Below, piece by piece: positions 5,452 to 11,271 of a stretch of DNA of 19,158 bases. Under the pieces are notes generated by a model. That model was given only the letters and a program-made list of their open reading frames with translations, ran no database searches and had not been told where the DNA came from. Within the stretch, counting starts at the first letter, position 1. Each line of letters starts with the position of its first letter. Location: contig JAFSUE010000173.1 in assembly GCA_017445435.1 (NCBI GenBank), positions 1 through 19,158 of the forward strand, given 5' to 3'. This DNA is from Selenomonadaceae bacterium (GTDB taxonomy: Bacteria; Bacillota; Negativicutes; Selenomonadales; Selenomonadaceae). Made by a program: the position numbers and the translations under genes.

Positions 5452-6720
5452 ATGCTTGATATGAAGTTTGTACGCGACAATCTCGACGTTGTACGCGCTA
5501 TGTTGAAAAATCGTAACAATTCTTTGAACTTGGACGGCTTTGCAGAGCTTGAAAAAAAGCGCCGCGATATTTTGAATGAAGCTGACGCGCTTAAAAATCA
5601 AAAAAATTCTACGTCTAAAAAAATTGGTGAACTTAGAAAAGCTGGCGAAGATACGGAAAAAATTTCTGCTGAAGTTCGCGAACTCGGCAAAAAAATTTCT
5701 GCGCTTGACGGTGAACTGCGCGAAGTTGAAGAAAGTTTGCGTGAAATTTTGTTGAGCATACCAAATATGCCAGCTGACGACGTACCGATTGGCGTTGACG
5801 ATACGCAGAACCCTGAAATTAGACGTTGGGGAACGCCGCGCCAATTTGACTTTGAACCAAAAGCGCATTGGGATATTGGGGACGCGCTGAAAATTTTGGA
5901 TTTTGATAGAGCGTCGAAAGTTACAGGCGCACGCTTTACATTTTATCGCGGCTTAGGGGCTAGATTGGAACGCGCTTGCATAAATTTTATGATGGACTTG
6001 CACGCCAATAAGCACGGCTACACTGAAATGTTAGCGCCGTATATCGTCAACAAAAATAGTATGATTGGCACGGGACAACTTCCAAAATTCGCGGAGGATA
6101 TGTTCAAGCTTGAAGGTATGGACTACTACCTTGTACCAACGGCGGAAGTTCCTACGACGAATTATCATCGTGATGAAATTTTATCAGCTGAAAATTTGCC
6201 TGAATATTTCAGTTGCTACACTGCCTGTTTCCGCGCAGATTCTGGCGCCGCGGGTAGTGACACTCGCGGCTTGATTCGTCATCACCAATTCAATAAAGTT
6301 GAGCTGATTAAATTCACTAAGCCTGAAGAATCATGGGCGGAACTTGAAAGTATGGTTGCGGCGGCTGAAGACGTGCTGAAAATTTTAGAAATTCCCTACC
6401 GCGTCGTCTTACTTTGCACTGGCGATATGAGTTTCACTTCCGCTAAAACTTATGACATTGAAGTTTGGATGCCCGCGCAGAATAAGTACCGCGAAATTTC
6501 TTCCTGCTCCAACTGTACCGATTACCAAGCGCGTCGTGCTAACATTAAATTCAAGCGCGATAATAAGTCTAAGCCTGAATTTGTTCATACGCTGAATGGC
6601 TCGGGAATTGCTGTCGGACGTACCGTCGCCGCGATTTTAGAAAATTATCAGCAGGCGGACGGCACTGTTACAATTCCTAAGGCGCTTATCCCTTACATGG
6701 GCGTTGAAAAAATTAGTTAA
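5452..6720 (+). CDS. serS: Seryl-tRNA synthetase
   Basis: The enzyme charges tRNA(Ser) (and tRNA(Sec) where present) with serine. The 422-residue product starts with the standard MLDMKFVRDNLDVVR. A coiled-coil tRNA-binding arm follows at roughly residues 30-100, rich in Glu and Lys with a heptad-like pattern. The class II catalytic core includes motif 2 (FRADSGAAGSDTRG ... RHHQFNKVE) and motif 3 (GSGIAVGRTVAAILENYQ). Length is normal for bacterial SerRS. The AGGAGG at 5430-5435 is 16 nt from the ATG, longer than usual, but no better start exists. It is a single-gene unit, divergent from the kinase gene, with no T-box leader although serS is often T-box regulated in Bacillota. Confidence 0.97.
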   Translation: MLDMKFVRDNLDVVRAMLKNRNNSLNLDGFAELEKKRRDILNEADALKNQKNSTSKKIGELRKAGEDTEKISAEVRELGKKISALDGELREVEESLREILLSIPNMPADDVPIGVDDTQNPEIRRWGTPRQFDFEPKAHWDIGDALKILDFDRASKVTGARFTFYRGLGARLERACINFMMDLHANKHGYTEMLAPYIVNKNSMIGTGQLPKFAEDMFKLEGMDYYLVPTAEVPTTNYHRDEILSAENLPEYFSCYTACFRADSGAAGSDTRGLIRHHQFNKVELIKFTKPEESWAELESMVAAAEDVLKILEIPYRVVLLCTGDMSFTSAKTYDIEVWMPAQNKYREISSCSNCTDYQARRANIKFKRDNKSKPEFVHTLNGSGIAVGRTVAAILENYQQADGTVTIPKALIPYMGVEKIS

Positions 6721-6788
6721 TATTTGTTAGACGGTATTGAATAAATAAATGGTAAAAAATTCAACGTAGAAAAAATAAAGGAAATTAC

Positions 6789-6931
6789 GCGGCATTTCAG
6801 CGCCCTGCGGAGTTAGACGCGTGGGAACACAAGGACGCGGTGAAATATTTTTATTACTGAAAAGTAAACCGCGAGCGCGCAAATGCCGCTATGTTTTCTT
6901 TGCTACTTTCTTTTGCGCCAAAAGAAAGTAG
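6789..6931. repeat. Structured repeat-like element in the gap after serS
   Basis: The 401-bp gap at 6721-7121 has no convincing gene. It contains GCGGCATTT (6789-6797), a perfect 9-bp inverted match to AAATGCCGC (6881-6889). Inside are CGCGT/ACGCG (6818-6822 with 6835-6839) and competing pairings of ATTTCA (6794-6799) with TGAAAT (6841-6846) and of TTTCAG (6795-6800) with CTGAAA (6857-6862). Next to it is a 13-bp perfect hairpin, CTACTTTCTTTTG/CAAAAGAAAGTAG (6903-6915 and 6919-6931, 3-nt loop), without a T-run. It is much more G+C-rich than its surroundings. It may be a dispersed repeat family or a structured RNA; copy number cannot be judged here. Confidence 0.5.
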
Positions 6932-7031
6932 TTTAAAAAATAAAAATCATACTTAATCGGCACACCTTAATGTTTGTTAGTTGATAACTTTAAAAAAATT
7001 TTCCTTGCTGAATTGGCGGGGAAGTTTATTG

Positions 7032-7060
7032 TTGAAATTTTAAATGCTCAATAGTAAAAT
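7032..7060 (+). promoter_or_regulatory. Promoter of the 306-aa membrane protein gene
   Basis: TTGAAA (7032-7037), 17 nt and TAAAAT (7055-7060). The 30-nt block at 7032-7061 matches 8144-8173 upstream of motA at 25 positions, including both ends (TTGAAATTTT and ATAGTAAAATG). Confidence 0.6.
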
Positions 7061-7121
7061 GTTGAAAAATTTTTATGATTTGTGAAGTGGTTAAAAAATT
7101 TAGAATGGAGAGAAAATCTTA

Positions 7122-8042
7122 ATGAGCGATGAAATTAAAGGCAAAGTCCTAATAGTGGCGGTAGTGATAATTGCGGCGCTAATCGGTGGCGGCATTGGCG
7201 CTTATTTTTTCAGTAAAAATTCTAGCGATACTCCACCTGCGCCAACTGCTAAACCTACGCCGCAAGCGTCAACTGATTTAAGCTTGAATGGAATTGATGT
7301 CGGCATTGACTTTGATAAACTTCAAGAAATTTTAGGTCAAGCAACTTCATCTGAAAATATGGGCGGGTACGAAATTTTTAGATACGATAATCTCAAGGTT
7401 GAAGTTCGCAATAATAAAGTTAGCGCAATTATGACTGATTCGCCAAATGTTAAAACGTCGCGCGGAATTCAAGTAGGCTCGTCGTACAGTGATATTGTTT
7501 CTGCTTACGGCACGAACTCCCAAAATCATTTGGATAAGCTGATGACTTACGAATACTCCCTGCCCGCGTTGAATAATCAAGAAGGCACATTGACATTTTC
7601 TGTTGACGGCTCACACCTTAACGATCAAGTTGTCAATATTAGCGTCCGTTTAATTCAAAATAATCGCAACGATAACGATGAAGGCACTGAACAAGCTAAA
7701 CTGGCATTGCACAGATTTTTAAACGCCCTTGCTAGAAAAGATTTTGACAAAGCATATGACAATATGCTGACTATGAATTACAAGTCGACCGTGAATAAAG
7801 AAACCTTTGTTCGTGTTGCTGAACAGCTAACGTCACTTGATTTTAATGACAATTTCAACGTCATTTCGGCTAAACCAAATTCCGTAGTTTTGGGATTTGA
7901 GGCGGGCGCTAGAAAAAAATTAGAACCGTCTGGAACTTTGTATACGCCCTGGACAGGTGAAATAGAAATGGTCAATGAAAGTAACATCTGGAAAATTAAT
8001 GTAGTTAAAGCCGAAAGAGGACAGAGCATTAAAGAAAAATAA
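7122..8042 (+). CDS. Membrane-anchored extracytoplasmic protein of unknown function
   Basis: I do not recognise a named family. The 306-residue product has one membrane segment at about residues 8-30 (VLIVAVVIIAALIGGGIGAYF), then a Pro/Thr/Ala-rich linker (about 36-50). The middle domain (about 52-180) has the segment SRGIQVGSSYSDIVSAYG, like the G-x-x-Y-x-D-I-x-x-x-Y/F-G units of SmpA-like or copper amine oxidase N-like secreted domains. The C-terminal part (about 190-300), beginning LALHRFLNALARKDFDKAYDNML, looks like an NTF2-like/DUF4878 fold. The start follows GGAGAG with normal spacing. The topology is a short cytoplasmic tail with the rest outside the inner membrane. It forms its own unit before motA, with a nearly identical promoter. 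Family comparisons are by eye and weak. Confidence 0.65.
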   Translation: MSDEIKGKVLIVAVVIIAALIGGGIGAYFFSKNSSDTPPAPTAKPTPQASTDLSLNGIDVGIDFDKLQEILGQATSSENMGGYEIFRYDNLKVEVRNNKVSAIMTDSPNVKTSRGIQVGSSYSDIVSAYGTNSQNHLDKLMTYEYSLPALNNQEGTLTFSVDGSHLNDQVVNISVRLIQNNRNDNDEGTEQAKLALHRFLNALARKDFDKAYDNMLTMNYKSTVNKETFVRVAEQLTSLDFNDNFNVISAKPNSVVLGFEAGARKKLEPSGTLYTPWTGEIEMVNESNIWKINVVKAERGQSIKEK

Positions 8043-8076
8043 ATTTTAAAGTTCGTTAGATTGTTTAAAAATTTTG

Positions 8077-8103
8077 TCCCCTTTAATGGGGAAATTTTTT
8101 TTT
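8077..8103 (+). terminator. Terminator after the 306-aa membrane protein gene
   Basis: TCCCC (8077-8081) and GGGGA (8088-8092) pair around TTTAAT, extended by flanking A/T pairs, and are followed by nine Ts (8095-8103). It separates this gene from the motA promoter. Confidence 0.8.
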
Positions 8104-8143
8104 GAAAAAATTTTTTGTTACGGTAGGAAAAAAATTTTTTTCA

Positions 8144-8172
8144 TTGAAATTTTCAGTATTGAATAGTAAAAT
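8144..8172 (+). promoter_or_regulatory. Promoter of motA-motB
   Basis: TTGAAA (8144-8149), 17 nt and TAAAAT (8167-8172) form a sigma-A type promoter, 68 nt before the motA start. No flagellar sigma-28 sequence (TAAA with GCCGATAA) was seen, so the stator genes appear to be under the housekeeping sigma factor. Confidence 0.55.
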
Positions 8173-8240
8173 GATTTTAAATTTGTACGAATTAATATTT
8201 AAGCGCAAAAGTTTTTCGACAACGGAGAGAGGGTGTTATT

Positions 8241-9023
8241 TTGGAAAAATCTACTGTTATAGGGATTTTTGCAGGACTCATTTCGGTTTTTGTAGGCATG
8301 ATCATAAAAGGCGCACCGCTTTCATCAATGGCAAACCCTGCGGCGTTCTTAATAATCATTGGCGGAACTTTTTCGTGTCTGCTCAATGCTTTTCCTATGG
8401 AGACAGTTAAAAAATTGCCGCAACTTTTCAAACTTTTGTTTCGTGCAGAAGACACTGGCAGTAAAGGCGAACTTGTACAGAAATTTATAGAGTTGTCACA
8501 AGTTGCGCGTCGTGAAGGAATATTGGCGCTTGAAAGTCGTGTTGGCGAAATTGAAGATCCATTTTTCCGCAACGGTTTAGGAATGGTCATTGACGGTATG
8601 GACCCTGATTTTGTAAGTGACGTTTTGGACGCTGAACTTGCTGTAATGGAAGAGCGGCATTCAGAGGCACGCTCGATTTTGACGCAAGCTGGAACTTATG
8701 CACCGACGCTGGGCGTTTTAGGCGCGGTCGTTGGACTTATCGCGGCACTTGCTGACTTAAGCGACGTTAATAAACTTGGTCACGCTATCTCCGCCGCGTT
8801 CATCGCAACGATTCTCGGCATTTTTACTGGTTACGTTATCTGGTTGCCATTTGCAAATAAATTGAAAGTAAAATCTGCAAATGAAATTGGCTACAAACGA
8901 ATGATTATCGAAGGCATTCTTTCACTGCAAGCTGGCGATTCACCTACGGCGATTGAAGCTAAGTTAATGGTATTCATTCCGCAAAAAGAACGTGAAGCTA
9001 TCAAAGGCGCTGAAGGCGAATAA
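8241..9023 (+). CDS. motA: Flagellar motor stator protein MotA
   Basis: MotA is the multi-membrane-pass subunit of the stator ion channel that drives flagellar rotation. The 260-residue product has two N-terminal membrane segments (about residues 5-22 and 32-50), a large cytoplasmic loop with charged residues that contact the rotor (about 60-145), and two C-terminal membrane segments (about 152-172 and 180-203). The channel proline is in TYAPTLGVLGAVVGL. The start is TTG at 8241, 7 nt after GGAGAGAGGG. motB follows after 61 bp that contain an ACTACTN heptamer repeat. Whether it conducts protons or sodium cannot be decided with confidence. Confidence 0.95.
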   Translation: MEKSTVIGIFAGLISVFVGMIIKGAPLSSMANPAAFLIIIGGTFSCLLNAFPMETVKKLPQLFKLLFRAEDTGSKGELVQKFIELSQVARREGILALESRVGEIEDPFFRNGLGMVIDGMDPDFVSDVLDAELAVMEERHSEARSILTQAGTYAPTLGVLGAVVGLIAALADLSDVNKLGHAISAAFIATILGIFTGYVIWLPFANKLKVKSANEIGYKRMIIEGILSLQAGDSPTAIEAKLMVFIPQKEREAIKGAEGE

Positions 9024-9031
9024 TTTTTAAA

Positions 9032-9063
9032 ACTACTAACTACTGACTACTTACTACTCACTA
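9032..9063 (+). repeat. ACTACTN heptanucleotide tandem repeat, copy A
   Basis: Four heptamers plus four bases: ACTACTA, ACTACTG, ACTACTT, ACTACTC, ACTA. The first six positions are fixed and the seventh cycles through all four bases. It sits in the motA-motB gap, 21 nt before the motB start. Copy B (9892-9923) is identical over all 32 bp. Confidence 0.85.
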
Positions 9064-9084
9064 ATATAAAAGGAAGTGAAATAG

Positions 9085-9879
9085 TTGGCGAAGAAAAAGC
9101 GCGGAAAAAAACATGAAGAAGAAGCCAGCGAAGCTTGGTTATTGCCGTATTCAGACTTGATGACTTTGCTTTTGGCATTATTTATAGCGTTGTTTGCAAT
9201 TTCGCAGACAGACCAAACTAAATTGGTAGCGTTGGCGCAAGCATTTACAGCGGCTTTTAATATGGGCGGACCTTCAATCTTTGAGGGCGGCGGTCCAAAT
9301 ATGAGTATGCAACGTGACGTTGCGTCGTCCGAAGATGCTGGCAATGATGCGTACATTCAAGAAAATCAAAGTTTAGAAAATTTGAAGGAACAGTTGGACA
9401 ATTATATTGAACAGAATGAATTGCAAGAGGAACTTTCCACGCAAATGGAAGAAGAAGGCTTGATGATTCGCATTAAAGAAAAAGCGTTGTTTCCATCAGG
9501 TTCAGCTGAACTTGTTGAAGAATCACAACGTATTGGACCGATTGTCGCGGGACTTTTAGCGGCAGTTCCCGAGCGCGTTTTAATTTCAGGACACACCGAC
9601 ACAGATCCGATTAATACTCCGCAATTTCCGTCCAACTGGGAATTAAGTTCAGTACGCGCCATGACTTTTATGAAGTACTTGCTGTCGATTAACGCAAATT
9701 TAAATCCAGCTAGATTTTCAGCGATTGGCTACGGCGAATACAGACCGATTGCGCCGAATGATACGCCAGAAAATAAACAGAAAAATCGTCGTGTCGAAAT
9801 TTTAATTGCGCGTACACTTTCATTTAATCCGAATGAAGGCTTTCACTCACAAAGTGACGTTGACTTAGTTGCAAAATAA
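9085..9879 (+). CDS. motB: Flagellar motor stator protein MotB
   Basis: MotB anchors the stator to peptidoglycan and supplies the ion-binding aspartate. The 264-residue product has a basic N-terminus, one membrane segment (about residues 20-42) starting PYSDLMTLLLALFIALF with the ion-carrying Asp24, a linker rich in Glu and Gln with coiled-coil character (about 90-130), and a C-terminal OmpA-like peptidoglycan-binding domain. That domain includes SGHTDTDPI, SNWELSSVRA and GYGEYRPIAPNDTPENKQKNRRVEI. The start is TTG at 9085 after AAGGAAGTGA. It is probably translated from the motA mRNA. It is flanked on both sides by identical 32-bp heptamer repeats, an unusual arrangement for an essential motility gene. 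Confidence 0.96.
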   Translation: MAKKKRGKKHEEEASEAWLLPYSDLMTLLLALFIALFAISQTDQTKLVALAQAFTAAFNMGGPSIFEGGGPNMSMQRDVASSEDAGNDAYIQENQSLENLKEQLDNYIEQNELQEELSTQMEEEGLMIRIKEKALFPSGSAELVEESQRIGPIVAGLLAAVPERVLISGHTDTDPINTPQFPSNWELSSVRAMTFMKYLLSINANLNPARFSAIGYGEYRPIAPNDTPENKQKNRRVEILIARTLSFNPNEGFHSQSDVDLVAK

Positions 9880-9891
9880 ATTTTAGCTTGC

Positions 9892-9923
9892 ACTACTAAC
9901 TACTGACTACTTACTACTCACTA
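9892..9923 (+). repeat. ACTACTN heptanucleotide tandem repeat, copy B
   Basis: This is an exact 32-bp copy of 9032-9063, in the same orientation, lying 5 nt before the acpS ATG. It occupies the place where a Shine-Dalgarno would normally be. Confidence 0.85.
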
Positions 9924-9928
9924 AAAAA

Positions 9929-10300
9929 ATGATTATTGGAATTGGTAACGACATAATAGAAATTAAACGTGTAGGACGCGCTGTTGACAGTGAACATTTT
10001 AAACAGCGCGTCTTCACTGACACAGAAATAAATTATTGCGAAAATCGCGGACAACGTGCCGCCGCCTCCTACGCCGCTAGATTTGCCGCTAAAGAGGCTT
10101 TTTTCAAGGCATTAGGTACTGGCATTTTCACCGCGTTAAAGGAAGTCGAAGTTGTAAACAATCTGCGCGGACAACCAGAAATTTTTTTGTGTGGCGACGC
10201 GAAAAATTTAGCACAAGAAATTGGCGTCGACAAAATTTTTTTATCGCTTAGTCATTCCATTGATTACGCTACGGCTACTGTTGTACTTGAAAAAAATTAA
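9929..10300 (+). CDS. acpS: Holo-[acyl-carrier-protein] synthase
   Basis: AcpS transfers the 4'-phosphopantetheine arm of coenzyme A to acyl carrier protein, activating it for fatty acid synthesis. The 123-residue length is typical. The Mg2+/CoA site is visible as IIGIGNDIIEIKR (Asp8) and ARFAAKEAFFKALG (Glu in the AAKE turn). The C-terminal LSLSHSIDYATATVVLE is the family ending. The ATG at 9929 is certain because MIIGIGNDI is the standard N-terminus. No Shine-Dalgarno precedes it: the upstream 37 nt are the ACTACTN repeat followed by a short A-run. It lies 49 bp after motB and may depend on coupling or on an unstructured leader. Confidence 0.96.
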   Translation: MIIGIGNDIIEIKRVGRAVDSEHFKQRVFTDTEINYCENRGQRAAASYAARFAAKEAFFKALGTGIFTALKEVEVVNNLRGQPEIFLCGDAKNLAQEIGVDKIFLSLSHSIDYATATVVLEKN

Positions 10301-10352
10301 ATGCCGCTGAAAATTTTTAGACGCTGTCTTTATCAAAATTTTAAATAAAAAA

Positions 10353-10379
10353 ACTCGGAAAACGACCGAGTATTTTTTT
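10353..10379. terminator. Bidirectional terminator between acpS and the PHP gene
   Basis: ACTCGG (10353-10358) pairs with CCGAGT (10366-10371) around a 7-nt loop, with a run of seven Ts on the right (10373-10379) and seven As on the left. It can therefore end both convergent transcripts. Confidence 0.85.
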
Positions 10380-10428
10380 GTTAAAAAATTTTATAAAAGT
10401 TTGAAGGTAAATTTTCATATTTGGCAAA

Positions 10429-11160
10429 TTAAGAAGGCGTTAAAGATTTTCTGAAATTCACGCGGGCAAGAAATTTTTCAACGTCATAGTTTACTACAAG
10501 TTCAGCTGGAAAATTGTTTTCGCGTAAAATTTCTTGTGAATTTGTATGGTTACCAACGTCGAAGTCAATATGCGCGTCACTTCCCATAATAATTTCAGCG
10601 CCAAATTTTTTACAGGCGGCAAGCATCAATCTAGCATTTTCGCGCGAACCTACACGGTAGCCTTTGGGATCGTACGAATTGTTATTGACTTCCAGCAAAA
10701 CTTTATTGTCGACAGCCGCTTTAGCAAGTTTATCGAAATCGACAGGATAACGCGGATTGTCAGGATGACCGATTATCACGACGTGAGGATTGCGCATTGC
10801 CCCGATTAACGCCGCAGTATTTTCCTCCACGTTGCCAGATTCAATGCAGGGATTGTGCAAGCTTGCAATGGCATAGTCAAGCCCATTTAATGCCCGCGCA
10901 GATAAATCTGTACTGCCGCAATAATCGATAATGTTCAGTTCAGCGCCCATAATCAATTTAATTCCATAAGCGTCACGCGGAATTACATGGAAGTTTAAAA
11001 AATAATATTCGTGAGCGCTACCAGGCATATGTGGCGCGTGATCAGAAATGCCAACAAGTTCCAAGCCTTTAGCCTTCGCCATTGAAATATTTTCGCGTAA
11101 TGTGCTGTATGCGTGACCGCTAGCCGTAGTGTGCGTGTGTACGTCAAGTAAATCTTTCAA
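10429..11160 (-). CDS. PHP-domain phosphoesterase (YcdX-like)
   Basis: PHP proteins are trinuclear-metal phosphoesterases. The YcdX branch consists of small stand-alone phosphatases, with swarming-related phenotypes reported in enterobacteria. The 243-residue product shows the metal ligands in order: DVHTHTTAS at the N-terminus, GISDHAPHM, MGAELNI, ASLHNP, IGHPDNPRYP, EVNNNS and MGSDAHI. Its length matches YcdX-type enzymes. The start is TTG at 11160, with AAGGAG upstream; no ATG lies before the conserved HTHT. It is a single gene divergent from the histidine kinase, with an ACTACTN repeat in the gap. Histidinol phosphatase activity is an alternative, but no his genes are nearby. Confidence 0.88.
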   Translation of the reverse strand: MKDLLDVHTHTTASGHAYSTLRENISMAKAKGLELVGISDHAPHMPGSAHEYYFLNFHVIPRDAYGIKLIMGAELNIIDYCGSTDLSARALNGLDYAIASLHNPCIESGNVEENTAALIGAMRNPHVVIIGHPDNPRYPVDFDKLAKAAVDNKVLLEVNNNSYDPKGYRVGSRENARLMLAACKKFGAEIIMGSDAHIDFDVGNHTNSQEILRENNFPAELVVNYDVEKFLARVNFRKSLTPS

Positions 11161-11206
11161 TTTATCAACTCCTTAATTGCTTAAAATTTATTCTATCATA
11201 AAAAGT

Positions 11207-11234
11207 TAGTAGTGAGTAGTTAGTAGTGAGTAGT
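11207..11234 (-). repeat. ACTACTN heptanucleotide tandem repeat, copy C (reverse orientation)
   Basis: On the minus strand this reads ACTACTC, ACTACTA, ACTACTC, ACTACTA. It uses the same heptamer as copies A and B but alternates two last bases. It lies in the 111-bp divergent gap between the PHP gene and the histidine kinase gene. Confidence 0.8.
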
Positions 11235-11271
11235 TATCCTAAAAGCTAATATAACATCAAGGTAGGGAAAT

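Noticed and set aside
6903..6931. 13-bp hairpin as a serS terminator
   Set aside because: It is followed by GTTTAAAAAATAAA with no T-run on the plus strand and lies about 180 bp after the stop codon; it fits a repeat element better.
8105..8240. Sigma-28 (flagellar) promoter for motA
   Set aside because: No TAAA-N15-GCCGATAA-like sequence was found; a TTGAAA-17-TAAAAT promoter explains expression.
9032..9063. CRISPR array
   Set aside because: Units are 7 bp with no spacers, and no cas genes are nearby.
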